Source: Parvivirga hydrogeniphila
GTDB lineage: Bacteria; Actinomycetota; Coriobacteriia; Anaerosomatales; Anaerosomataceae
Reading direction: 5' to 3'
Assembly (NCBI RefSeq): GCF_023371205.1
Contig: NZ_JAMCCO010000003.1
Span: forward strand, 62,001 to 126,000
DNA: 64,000 nt
Shown: positions 52,448-60,391 of the stretch, one piece after another
Numbering within the stretch: the stretch's first letter is position 1
Layout of the letters: every line of letters starts with the position of its first letter
Notes under the pieces: generated by a model
The model's input: only the letters and a program-made list of their open reading frames with translations
The model's database searches: none
What the model was told of the DNA's origin: nothing
Program-made: the position numbers and the translations under genes

Positions 52448-53644
52448 TCACTGCGTGTCGAGCACCCACGCGCCGTTCTCGACGCGGTACAGCACGAGCT
52501 CCGATTCCGTCAGACCGTTGTGATCGGTCGGCGAGTAGCTGAACGTACCGCCGACGCCCACGAGGCCCTTCGTCTGCTCGATTGCGTCCCGGAGCTTGGC
52601 GGGGGTCGGTTCGCCTTCCACACGCTTGAGCGCGTCGACCACGATCAGGAACGCATCGTACGCGTGTCCTGCGAAGATGTCCGGCGGCTCGCCGTACTTC
52701 TGGGTGTACGAATCGATGAACTCCGTTGCGACGCGGTACGCCTCGGTGTCGGTCCCATAGGCGCTCGGCACGAGGATCTTCCCTGCGGCGAACCGGAACC
52801 CTTCGGCTCCGTCGCCTGCGCCCTGAATGAACTCCTTGCGTCCGTTTCCGGGCCCCCCGAACAGCGGTTGCGTCATACCGAGCTGCTTCATGCCCTTGGC
52901 GATGAGCGCGGCCTCTTTGCCAGCGTTCCACATCAGCACCGCATCAGGCTTGGCAGCGCGGATCTTCGTGAGCTGCGAGGACATATCGGTGTCGCCCGGG
53001 TTGAACGTCTCGTCTGCGACGATGGTGATGCCAGCTGCCGGGGCCTCCTTCGCGATGATGGCGTGGCCGTCCTTGCCATATCCGCCGCTGTCTGAGATGA
53101 GCGCGACTTTGGCGAGGCCCTTGCCAGCGATCGCCTTCAGCACGAACGGCACCACGATGCGGTTCGGCCACGGCGTCTGGAACACCATCGGGTCGAGCTG
53201 GTCGGTGATGACCGACCCGCCGGCCATCGATACCTGCGGCACTCCGGCCCGTTGCACCTCAGAACGCATGGCCATCGTCTGCGCCGTGCCTGTGGCGCCG
53301 ATGATCGCGAGCACGCCGTCCTGGTCGATCAGCTTCGTAGCAGCGGCCGCGGCCTTCGCCGGGTCCGTGGCGTCGTCTTCGAAGATCACTTCGACCGGGT
53401 GGCCGTTGATGCCGCCGCTCGCGTTGACCGCGTCTCGCTGAAGCTCGATGGCCTTCTTCTCGGGCACGCCGAGCCCGGCATAGGTGCCGGTGAGCGAGAC
53501 GACCGCGCCGATCCGGTACGGCTCCTTGTCGGCCTGCCCGCCTTCGGTCCCACCTCCCTGCTTCGCACCGCAACCGCCGAGCGCTCCAGCGAGCACCGCG
53601 GCGACGACGAGCGCTGCCCCGAAGCGCGCGCGCACTCTCGACAT
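52448..53644 (-). CDS. livK: Branched-chain/aromatic amino acid ABC transporter, substrate-binding lipoprotein LivK-like
   Basis: 398 residues. A lipoprotein signal peptide ends LAGALGGC with the lipidated Cys at residue 25. The mature part is a periplasmic-binding fold of the Leu/Ile/Val type (YRIGAVVSLTGTYAGLGVPE, VIFEDDATDP, GHAYDAFLIVVDALKR). The start ATG at 53644 has AAAGGAGGAG. Ligand could be branched-chain or aromatic amino acids or arylacetates; the operon context with iorAB and paaK favours aromatic or branched compounds (inference). Confidence 0.93.
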   Translation of the reverse strand: MSRVRARFGAALVVAAVLAGALGGCGAKQGGGTEGGQADKEPYRIGAVVSLTGTYAGLGVPEKKAIELQRDAVNASGGINGHPVEVIFEDDATDPAKAAAAATKLIDQDGVLAIIGATGTAQTMAMRSEVQRAGVPQVSMAGGSVITDQLDPMVFQTPWPNRIVVPFVLKAIAGKGLAKVALISDSGGYGKDGHAIIAKEAPAAGITIVADETFNPGDTDMSSQLTKIRAAKPDAVLMWNAGKEAALIAKGMKQLGMTQPLFGGPGNGRKEFIQGAGDGAEGFRFAAGKILVPSAYGTDTEAYRVATEFIDSYTQKYGEPPDIFAGHAYDAFLIVVDALKRVEGEPTPAKLRDAIEQTKGLVGVGGTFSYSPTDHNGLTESELVLYRVENGAWVLDTQ

Positions 53645-53687
53645 GGCTCCTCCTTTCCCGAGCGTCACGCTTGGGCGCGACGCCCCC

Positions 53688-54128
53688 CTACCCCTGCACC
53701 GACGGCCTGAGCGCCGCGATGTCCTCCTGGGAGACCAAACGCACCGGCCTGCCCTCGAGCAGCCGGAGCGCACGGTTCACGTCGGCGACGTTGATGACCA
53801 CGAGCGTGGCCACCAGCGAATAGACGTACTCGATGTTCACGCCGGCATCCGACACGACCTTGAGGATCCCTGCAAGGCCGCCGGGAACGTCCGGGACGTC
53901 GATGCAGATCACGTCGTCCACGCGCACCGTGAAGCCGGCGGCCTTGATCGCCTGCTCGGCCTGCTCGGGCCTGTCCACCACCAGACGCAGGATGCCGTAG
54001 TCCGCGGTGTCCGATACAGAGAACCCGCGGATGTTCACGCCTGCGTCTCCGAGGATTCCCGTCACCTCGCTCACGCGCCCCGACTTGTTCTCGATGAACA
54101 CGGAGATCTGCTTGACGGTTGGACCCAT
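53688..54128 (-). CDS. Tandem ACT-domain protein
   Basis: 146 residues containing two ACT domains: TVKQISVFIENKSGRVSEV to about residue 70, and VICIDVPDVPGGLAGILKVV to the end. ACT domains bind amino acids; stand-alone tandem ACT proteins are often found with ior and paaK genes in anaerobes. ATG 54128 lies directly after the iorB stop with AAAGGAG 13 bases upstream. A sensing or regulatory role for aromatic or branched amino acids is likely but unproven. No DNA-binding domain is seen. Confidence 0.85.
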   Translation of the reverse strand: MGPTVKQISVFIENKSGRVSEVTGILGDAGVNIRGFSVSDTADYGILRLVVDRPEQAEQAIKAAGFTVRVDDVICIDVPDVPGGLAGILKVVSDAGVNIEYVYSLVATLVVINVADVNRALRLLEGRPVRLVSQEDIAALRPSVQG

Positions 54129-54130
54129 CG

Positions 54131-54721
54131 CTACCGACACGCTCCTTTCAGACACGCTGCCCTGCCGAGCTCGAACGCGCGCAGGTTCGCCTCGACGGTG
54201 GCTGGCGGCACGCGCGACGCGATGACCTCGGCCCACGACTCTTCAGACAGCGGAAGCCCTGCCGAAGCGGCGCCAAGGAGCACGATGTTGGCTGACTTCG
54301 ACGATCCGGCCTCGCACGCCAACGCTTCCGCATCGACGAAGATGGCGCCTTCGCGCGCGAGCGCGGCTTCAAGGTCGTCGGGCACCCGCGCCGCGCCGAC
54401 GAGCACCGGCAGCGGCAAGACCACCCGCTGGTTCACCACCAAGCGGCCGTCACGCTTGAGCAACGGGAGCTGCCGTGCGGCTTCGATCATCTCGAACGCG
54501 ATGAGGTGGTCTGCGGTGCCCGGATCGACGACCGGTGCGTGCACTTCGTCGCCGAACCGCACGAAGGTGATGACCGACCCTCCGCGTTGCGCCATGCCGT
54601 GGACCTCCGACAGCCGCACATCGTGCCCGTCTGCCATCGCGACCTTTGCGAGGACGTCTCCGGCGAGGATCGTCCCTTGCCCGCCCACACCGGCCAGCAC
54701 CACCGTCGTCACGCCGCTCAT
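54131..54721 (-). CDS. iorB: Indolepyruvate:ferredoxin oxidoreductase, beta subunit
   Basis: 196 residues. The gamma-domain signature of 2-oxoacid oxidoreductases is present: VVLAGVGGQGTILAGDVLA (about 7-25) and SEVHGMAQRGGSVITFVR. With IorA it oxidatively decarboxylates aryl pyruvates to arylacetyl-CoA, reducing ferredoxin. The ATG at 54721 overlaps the iorA stop (ATGA). It is part of the iorA-led operon. Confidence 0.94.
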   Translation of the reverse strand: MSGVTTVVLAGVGGQGTILAGDVLAKVAMADGHDVRLSEVHGMAQRGGSVITFVRFGDEVHAPVVDPGTADHLIAFEMIEAARQLPLLKRDGRLVVNQRVVLPLPVLVGAARVPDDLEAALAREGAIFVDAEALACEAGSSKSANIVLLGAASAGLPLSEESWAEVIASRVPPATVEANLRAFELGRAACLKGACR

Positions 54722-56472
54722 CGTGCGCTCCCCCCGAGATCGCAGGCCGGTCCTGCCGGCACGATCGCGCCGAAGCGGCACACCTGCTCGCACTGGCCGC
54801 AGCCGACGCAGATGGTGACGTCTATCTGCGCATTCCCGCTGTCCGCCTTCGAGATGGCTGGGCAACCGAGCTGGATGCATGAGCCGCACGCGGTGCACAC
54901 GTCGTCGTCCACGGCGACGGGGTCCTTCACCCGCTTCTCGAGCAGCGCGCACGGGGCCTTGGCGATCAGGACCGCCAGCGTCGGCGCGGCGATCGCCTCT
55001 TTGAGCGCCGCTAGTGTCGTTGCGAGATCGAACGGATCGACCGTGCGCACCCACCCGGCGCCGCACGCCCGCGCGAGCGCCTCGAGGTCGAGCTCGCTCG
55101 TGTGCTCCCCGGAAAGCGTGACGCCCGAGATGGGATTGCCTTGATGCCCGGTCATCGCCGTGGTGCGGTTGTCGAGCACGACGATCGTGCCGTGGCTCCC
55201 GTTGTAGGCCATGTGCACGAGACCGGTGATGCCCGAATGCGCGAAGGTGGAGTCGCCGATGACGCCGATCACTGGGCGTTCGCGCTCGACGAGCGAGGCG
55301 CCGTGCGCCATCCCGACGCTCGCTCCCATGCAGATGCACGAGTCCATCGCCGCGAGCGGCGGCGCAGCACCGAGCGTGTAGCAGCCGATGTCGCCGGTCA
55401 CGACGGCCTTCGTCCTCTTGAGCGCCCAGAACACGCCGCGATGCGGACAGCCGGGGCACATGAGCGGCGGGCGCTCTGGGACCCCTTCACGGACCTTCCG
55501 CACCTCCAGGGGGAGCACCCCGAACGCCGCACGCACGACGGCGGGAGTGACCTCGCCCCACGCCGGGAGCGGGACCTCTCGCACCGCGACCCCTGCCTGC
55601 ACGACCAGGTCCCGCACGAACGGACCGAGCTCCTCGACGACAGCGACCGACTCGACCTCGGCCGCGAAGGCCCGCACCAGGTCCCGTGGGAACGGGTGCA
55701 CCATGCCGATCTTCAGCACCGAGGCGTCCGGCAGCGCCTCGCGCACCGCACGGTACGCAGCGCCGTCGACGATCACACCCAACGAGCGGTCGCGCAGCTC
55801 GACGCGATTCAGACCCGACAGCTCCGCGTGCTCCGCAAGCCGCACGAGGCGCTCCTCGAGGTCGATCCTCCGGCGACGCGCGTTCGCAGGGACCATCACC
55901 CACTTGGCAGGGTCCTTGATGTACGGTTGAGGTTGAACCTGAGCCCGTGCGCCGTCGACCTCGACGACACCCTTCGAGTGCGACACGCGCGTCGTCGAGC
56001 GCACGAGCACCGGGACGTCGAACTCCTCCGAGATCTCGAACGCCGCGCGTGTCATCGCGAGCGCCTCGGCAGGATCCGCAGGTTCGAGCATGGGCACCTT
56101 TGCAGCCACGGCGTAGCGACGGCTGTCCTGCTCGTTCTGCGAGGAGTGCATGCCGGGGTCGTCTGCCACGAACAGCACGTACCCCCCGCCGACGCCCGTG
56201 TACGCGAGCGTGAACAGCGGGTCTGCTGCCACGTTCAGCCCGACGTGCTTCATCGTCACGATGACCCGGCCGCCCGCGAGGCTGACGCCGGCCGCGACCT
56301 CAGCGGCCACCTTCTCGTTCGGCGCCCATTCGCACCGCACCCCTTCGTAGCGGACCAGGTTCTCCAGCACCTCGGTCGAGGGCGTGCCCGGGTACCCGAC
56401 CCCCACTGCAACGCCGGCCTCCCATGCGCCGCGCGCGACGGCCTCGTTGCCTGAGAACAGCGTCCGTGCCAC
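54718..56472 (-). CDS. iorA: Indolepyruvate:ferredoxin oxidoreductase, alpha subunit
   Basis: 584 residues. The N-terminal pyrimidine-binding domain (GYPGTPSTEVLE), the TPP-binding domain with GDIGCYTLGAAPPLAAMDSC (key: DIGCYTLG) and GDSTFAHSGITGL, and two C-terminal 4Fe-4S motifs (CTACGSCIQLGCP, CVGCGQCEQVC) are all visible. The first cluster pattern ends CxxxxC-P rather than the strict CxxxCP, as is usual in IorA. The GTG start has GGAGG six bases upstream. Head of the long - strand operon, with a promoter at 56525. Confidence 0.95.
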   Translation of the reverse strand: MARTLFSGNEAVARGAWEAGVAVGVGYPGTPSTEVLENLVRYEGVRCEWAPNEKVAAEVAAGVSLAGGRVIVTMKHVGLNVAADPLFTLAYTGVGGGYVLFVADDPGMHSSQNEQDSRRYAVAAKVPMLEPADPAEALAMTRAAFEISEEFDVPVLVRSTTRVSHSKGVVEVDGARAQVQPQPYIKDPAKWVMVPANARRRRIDLEERLVRLAEHAELSGLNRVELRDRSLGVIVDGAAYRAVREALPDASVLKIGMVHPFPRDLVRAFAAEVESVAVVEELGPFVRDLVVQAGVAVREVPLPAWGEVTPAVVRAAFGVLPLEVRKVREGVPERPPLMCPGCPHRGVFWALKRTKAVVTGDIGCYTLGAAPPLAAMDSCICMGASVGMAHGASLVERERPVIGVIGDSTFAHSGITGLVHMAYNGSHGTIVVLDNRTTAMTGHQGNPISGVTLSGEHTSELDLEALARACGAGWVRTVDPFDLATTLAALKEAIAAPTLAVLIAKAPCALLEKRVKDPVAVDDDVCTACGSCIQLGCPAISKADSGNAQIDVTICVGCGQCEQVCRFGAIVPAGPACDLGGSAR

Positions 56473-56489
56473 ACGTCACCTCCGAGGTA

Positions 56490-56501
56490 CCGGATATCCG
56501 G
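56490..56501. promoter_or_regulatory. Perfect 12-bp palindrome in the iorA leader, possible operator
   Basis: CCGGATATCCGG lies between the iorA promoter and start codon, about 17-28 bases downstream of the probable transcription start. Its position suits a repressor site for the catabolic operon. The cognate regulator is not identified. Confidence 0.45.
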
Positions 56502-56524
56502 CGGATGGCCTGCTGGTTCGCCGA

Positions 56525-56533
56525 ATCATAGCA
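56525..56533 (-). promoter_or_regulatory. Extended -10 promoter of the iorA operon
   Basis: On the - strand TGC is followed by TATGAT (five of six to consensus), 53 bases before the GTG of iorA. No other - strand promoter-like site is seen down to 46.4 kb, so it may serve all twelve genes. Confidence 0.6.
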
Positions 56534-56574
56534 CAGCGGGTATGCAGGCGAATGGCAGACGAAGGGACCGCTTC

Positions 56575-57693
56575 TCAGAAGCGCGAAGCGCCCACGTAGT
56601 CTCCGCGGGACGCGATGCGCTCGGTGAGCGACGACACCTTGACCACGTCGCCGATCTGCGGCGCATGTATGTAGTTGCCGTCACCAGCGTAGATGCCCAC
56701 GTGGTGGACGCGCGACGGGTCCCCGTCCGTCCCGAAGAACACCAGGTCGCCGGGGCGCAACAGGTCGAGGCGGTCGGGCGGGATGTGCGCTCCTGCCTGG
56801 AACTGCGCGGCGCTCGTCCGCGGGAGCGAGATGCCGATCTGCGCGTAGACATACACGCACAGCCCCGAGCAGTCGAATCCCGCAGGAGAAGCGCCGCCCC
56901 ACACGTACGGGACGCCGAGGTACTTGAGCGCGATGTCGACGACCTCCGGGTGCCCTGCAGGGAGGTCGCCGACCGGCGTCGCCGATCGCCCTCGGCGTGC
57001 GGCGGCCGCCGCAGCGGCGGCCCGGGCACGCTCCTCGGCAAGCCGCCGCTGCCGCTCCTCCTCCTGAGCGATGAGCTGCTTCACCTCGGAGTTGAGCGCC
57101 TCCACGTACTGCCGCTGCCGCTCGATCGCGGCCTTGATGTCGGCGGCCTGCTGCTCGGCCTTCTTCTTGAGCGCGACCTGCTCTTGCTCTCGGCTCTTGA
57201 GCGCCTGCTCTGCCGCCTCGACGCGCCTCTTCGCCGCCGTGGCGTCAGCCACCAGCTGCGCGTCGTACCGTCCGATCCGGCTGAAAAGCTCGACGCGCAC
57301 GATCAGGTCTTCGAAGGAGGTGGCACCGAACAGCATCTCCAGGACGCCGGCGTCCTCTCCCCGGTAGATCGCCGCCGCTCGCTCCTCCAGCGCTCGACGC
57401 CGCTCGGACAGGTCCGCCTTTGCCGCCTCGAGCTCTGCTTCCGTCTTCGCGATGTCCTCGCGCGTCTTGGCGAGCGCCTCGGAGATCGCATTGTACTGCT
57501 CGATGGCAATCTCGAGCTCGTCGCTCATCCGCTGAAGTTCCGCCTGAGCGTCCTTCGCCTCGGCTTGCTTGGCGCGGATCTCAGGGGTCGATGGCGTGGC
57601 AAGAGCTCGTGGCGCGGCTGCGGCGGACGCACAGAAAGCCGCTGTGACGAGGGTGGCGACGACGCGCACGAGCGTCTGTCTGACGGTCAGCAC
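56575..57693 (-). CDS. Secreted NlpC/P60 peptidoglycan hydrolase with N-terminal coiled coil
   Basis: 372 residues. A signal peptide (about 1-28, ending ASAAAAPRALA) is followed by a long coiled coil (about 35-235, with a RIGRYDAQL break), an Ala-rich hinge and an NlpC/P60 domain whose catalytic Cys is in FDCSGLCVY and whose His is in HHVGIYAGDGNYIHAP. The layout matches RipA/CwlO-type D,L-endopeptidases of cell separation. I chose GTG 57693 because AGGAGG lies at proper distance; GTG 57699 overlaps that site. It has its own promoter. Confidence 0.92.
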   Translation of the reverse strand: MLTVRQTLVRVVATLVTAAFCASAAAAPRALATPSTPEIRAKQAEAKDAQAELQRMSDELEIAIEQYNAISEALAKTREDIAKTEAELEAAKADLSERRRALEERAAAIYRGEDAGVLEMLFGATSFEDLIVRVELFSRIGRYDAQLVADATAAKRRVEAAEQALKSREQEQVALKKKAEQQAADIKAAIERQRQYVEALNSEVKQLIAQEEERQRRLAEERARAAAAAAAARRGRSATPVGDLPAGHPEVVDIALKYLGVPYVWGGASPAGFDCSGLCVYVYAQIGISLPRTSAAQFQAGAHIPPDRLDLLRPGDLVFFGTDGDPSRVHHVGIYAGDGNYIHAPQIGDVVKVSSLTERIASRGDYVGASRF

Positions 57694-57754
57694 GCCCACC
57701 TCCTGCTGCGTCGATGCTGCGAAAGCGAGGCCGCCTTCTTGCGTGCTTAGAGCG

Positions 57755-57763
57755 ATTCTACCA
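57755..57763 (-). promoter_or_regulatory. Extended -10 promoter for the NlpC/P60 gene
   Basis: On the - strand TGG is followed by TAGAAT, 62 bases before the start. The upstream -35 zone lies inside the 31-bp tandem repeat, so the duplication may affect this promoter. Confidence 0.5.
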
Positions 57764-57822
57764 CACGCGACGGCCCGAAGGCCCTACTCGACCACACGCG
57801 ACGGCCCGAAGGCCCTACTCGA
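57761..57822. repeat. Perfect 31-bp tandem duplication at the 3' end of apt
   Basis: Two identical 31-base copies occupy 57761-57791 and 57792-57822. The second copy contains the last codons and the stop of apt; each carries GGCCTTCGGGCC (read on the - strand), a short stem with a TTCG loop, so the duplication gives two terminator-like hairpins and a second copy of the apt stop region. Confidence 0.95.
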
Positions 57823-58333
57823 CGTGGATGAGCGAGACTATCTTCGCGTCCTCGCCGAGCTTAGCCCGTCCTCCCAGGAAGTCGAGCTCGATGAGGAACG
57901 CGAATCCAGCGCACGAAGCGCCCGTCATCTCCACGAGGTGGCGCTTGGCTGCAGCCGTCCCGCCTGTGGCGAGCACGTCGTCCACGATCAGCACCTTGTC
58001 CTCGGGTCCGAGGGCGTCCGCGTGGATCTCGAGCGAGTCCGTCCCATACTCGAGCTCGTAGTCGGCCCGCGTCGTGCTCCACGGGAGTTTGCCCGGCTTG
58101 CGCGCCGGAACGAAGCCTGCGCCGAGCCTGTACGCGAGCGCGCCACCGAAGATGAATCCGCGCGCTTCGGCGCCCAAGACCTTCGTCACGCCAGCGTCCT
58201 CGAACTCGCTTGCGATAACGTCGATCGCCTCGCGGAAGCCCTCGGGGCTTGCGAGCAGAGGCGTGATGTCTTTGAAGATGATGCCTTCCTTCGGGAAGTC
58301 CGGGATGTCTCTGATGTAGGAAGCGAGATCCAC
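57815..58333 (-). CDS. apt: Adenine phosphoribosyltransferase
   Basis: 172 residues, standard length. Apt salvages adenine to AMP with PRPP. The N-terminus IRDIPDFPKEGIIFKDITPLL and the PRPP-binding VLIVDDVLATGGTA (about 124-137) are diagnostic. The GTG start has AAGGAGG nine bases upstream. Its 3' end is duplicated with a terminator-like hairpin. A promoter-like box lies at 58370. In Gram-positives apt often precedes relA; here it does not. Confidence 0.96.
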   Translation of the reverse strand: MDLASYIRDIPDFPKEGIIFKDITPLLASPEGFREAIDVIASEFEDAGVTKVLGAEARGFIFGGALAYRLGAGFVPARKPGKLPWSTTRADYELEYGTDSLEIHADALGPEDKVLIVDDVLATGGTAAAKRHLVEMTGASCAGFAFLIELDFLGGRAKLGEDAKIVSLIHVE

Positions 58334-58369
58334 TGTTCACATCCTCCTTGTCTTGGACGCCACCGGCCA

Positions 58370-58378
58370 AGGCTAGCA
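58370..58378 (-). promoter_or_regulatory. Weak extended -10 upstream of apt
   Basis: On the - strand TGC is followed by TAGCCT in the 68-base gap before apt. It is weak on its own but belongs to the recurring TGnTA series. Confidence 0.3.
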
Positions 58379-58401
58379 ACTCTTCGGGCGAATCGCCACC
58401 C

Positions 58402-59385
58402 TCACACCATGCGTTCGAGCTTGGCGAGCTGTTCGCGCGTCCCCAGTGCGATGATCTCGTCGCCGGCAGCGAACCGCGTGCCTGCGCCCGGATTCGGGTT
58501 CACCGCGTCCCCTGAGCGCACCGCGAGCACGAACGCGCCCGTCTTGTCGCGCACCTGCGCCTCGGCGATCGTCTTGCCGTCGAGCTCGGAGCCCGGGCGG
58601 ACGCGCATCGCGTCCAACCGGTATTCGAGCGCATCGCCGTGCATCACGACGTCGAGGTAGTCCGCGACGACCGGCCGCAGCAGCATCGCCGCCATGCGCC
58701 TGCCGCCGATGACGTTCGGCGTGATCACGCGGTCCGCCCCGGACGCGAGTATCTTGCGCTCCGACGCGAGGCTCGTCGAGCGCGCGACGATGAACAGGTC
58801 CGGGTTCAGCATGCGCGCGGTGAGCACGACGAACAGGTTGTCCGCGTCGGTGTCCACCGCTGCCACGAGCCCTTTCGCGCGCTTCACGCCTGCTTGGAGC
58901 AGCACCTCTTCGGACGTGGCATCGCCGTGTACGAACAGCCAGCCTGCCTCTTCTGCCGCCGCTTTGCACTCATCGCACGAGTCGATGACGACGAACGGCA
59001 CGCCCTCCTCTGCAAGCGAGCGAGCGACGACCGACCCGACCCGACCGATGCCGACGACGATGTAGTGACCGGACAGCTCTGAGATGCGCTTCTGCATGCG
59101 GCGGCCCTCCAGAATCGCGCGCAAGTGACCTTCCACCATGAACTCGACGATGGTGCCGAACGAATACCCGAGCGCTCCCACGCCGGCGAGGATCAGCGCC
59201 ATCGTCATGAGGCGCCCGGCGCCGCCCAGAGGCCGGACCTCCCGGAACCCGACGGTCGCGATGGTGATGACCGTCATGTACAGGGAATCGAGAAGCGGCC
59301 ACCCTTCGATCAGCGTGTAGCCGAGCGTGCCCCCGACGAGGATCGCGAAAAGGATCGCAACGGCCCTCACGAACCGCTGTAGCAT
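58402..59385 (-). CDS. K+ channel-like protein with TrkA-N and TrkA-C domains
   Basis: 327 residues. Two membrane segments (about 5-24 and 58-80) flank a pore helix and filter VITIATVGFREV (about 38-49). A cytoplasmic RCK/TrkA-N Rossmann domain follows (YIVVGIGRVGSVVARSLAEEG, about 108-128) and a TrkA-C domain ends the protein. It is like MthK-type ligand-gated K+ channels. The filter is TVGF-R instead of TVGYG, a variant found in related bacterial channels. ATG overlaps the hpt stop. Confidence 0.88.
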   Translation of the reverse strand: MLQRFVRAVAILFAILVGGTLGYTLIEGWPLLDSLYMTVITIATVGFREVRPLGGAGRLMTMALILAGVGALGYSFGTIVEFMVEGHLRAILEGRRMQKRISELSGHYIVVGIGRVGSVVARSLAEEGVPFVVIDSCDECKAAAEEAGWLFVHGDATSEEVLLQAGVKRAKGLVAAVDTDADNLFVVLTARMLNPDLFIVARSTSLASERKILASGADRVITPNVIGGRRMAAMLLRPVVADYLDVVMHGDALEYRLDAMRVRPGSELDGKTIAEAQVRDKTGAFVLAVRSGDAVNPNPGAGTRFAAGDEIIALGTREQLAKLERMV

Positions 59386-59930
59386 CAGCCCATCACCTCT
59401 TCGCGCACGACGGCGACGTACGGGAGGTTCCGGTAGCGGCCGCCGAGGTCGATGCCGTAGCCGACCACGAACACGTCAGGGATCTCGATGCCGCGGTACA
59501 CGATGGGGACGTCGGCGATGCGGCGAGCACGCCGATCGAGCAGCGTGCACACCGCGAGGCTCGCAGGCGACCTGCCTGCGAGCACACCGAGCAGGTAGTG
59601 GAGCGTCAGCCCGGTGTCCACGATGTCTTCGACGACGAGGACGTGCTTGCCGGAGACGTCCTCGTCCAGGTCCTTCACGATACGGACCGTCTCGGCGCTC
59701 CCGTACGACGATATCGCCATGAAGTCGAGCTTCACGTCGAGCTCCACGCGACGGCTCAGGTCGGCCAGGAACACGAGGCTTCCTCGCAGCAACGAGACGA
59801 GCACCAGGTCCTTGCCGCGGTAGTCCTCCGTGATGCGCGCCCCGAGACGCACGCAGATGTCCGCGATCTCCTCTTCCGTGAGCAAGACGCGTTCGATGAG
59901 CGGGTCATGGATCGTGTAGTAGCCGCTCAC
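59385..59930 (-). CDS. hpt: Hypoxanthine phosphoribosyltransferase
   Basis: 181 residues. Salvages hypoxanthine and guanine with PRPP. LVSLLRGSLVFLADLSR, the PRPP loop HVLVVEDIVDTGLTL (about 95-109) and DVFVVGYGIDLGGRYRNLPYV are characteristic. The GTG start overlaps the stop of the upstream gene; its stop overlaps the channel gene (ATGA). In many Gram-positives hpt lies by tilS and ftsH; neither is visible here. Confidence 0.95.
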   Translation of the reverse strand: MSGYYTIHDPLIERVLLTEEEIADICVRLGARITEDYRGKDLVLVSLLRGSLVFLADLSRRVELDVKLDFMAISSYGSAETVRIVKDLDEDVSGKHVLVVEDIVDTGLTLHYLLGVLAGRSPASLAVCTLLDRRARRIADVPIVYRGIEIPDVFVVGYGIDLGGRYRNLPYVAVVREEVMG

Positions 59931-60391
59931 GGCATCCGGCCTTCGCTAGGCCCGAGGCCTTCGTCCGGGGCCACCCCGCCGCCTTCCTCGTGTGGCATCT
60001 CGCGCCCCGGGATGCCGAACTTGAACAGGAGCTTCTTGAAGTCTTTCTGGTACAGGAGCAGGATCTTCACTTCCGGGTACAGCTCTTTGAGCCTCCGCAC
60101 CTTGCGGTTCTTCTTCGTGACGAGCTTCTGGCTCATGGTCGTGAGCTCGAGGTAGAGGTCGTAGTCGGGCAGGTAGAAGTCGGGCGCGAACGACGCGATG
60201 ACGTTGCCGCGGGAGTCCCACTCGATCGGGAAGGTGGTCGGCTCGTACTCCCACCGCACGTGATAGAAGTCCAAGATCCGTGCCGCGACACGTTCACTAG
60301 GGTGCGCGAACGCCGTCCGGGCCGCCTTGTCCGTCACAGGCAGCCCGTCGAACGTCTCGTGCTCGGACGGTGCAGAGACCATGCGTGTCAC
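59927..60391 (-). CDS. Conserved-looking protein with a possible PD-(D/E)XK nuclease-like fold
   Basis: 154 residues, GTG start overlapping the stop of the MerR gene. The core has SERVAARILDFYHVRWEYEP (about 32-51), APDFYLPDYDLYLELTTM (about 69-86) and KLVTKKNRKVRRLKELYP. The order E..PD..E-x-T..K is like the PD-(D/E)XK/DUF559-type fold, but the expected catalytic Lys is Thr (ELT) unless a later lysine substitutes. The tail is Gly/Glu-rich. Genes of this type next to hpt and FtsR-like genes occur in Actinobacteria (inference from layout). Function unknown. Confidence 0.55.
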   Translation of the reverse strand: MTRMVSAPSEHETFDGLPVTDKAARTAFAHPSERVAARILDFYHVRWEYEPTTFPIEWDSRGNVIASFAPDFYLPDYDLYLELTTMSQKLVTKKNRKVRRLKELYPEVKILLLYQKDFKKLLFKFGIPGREMPHEEGGGVAPDEGLGPSEGRMP

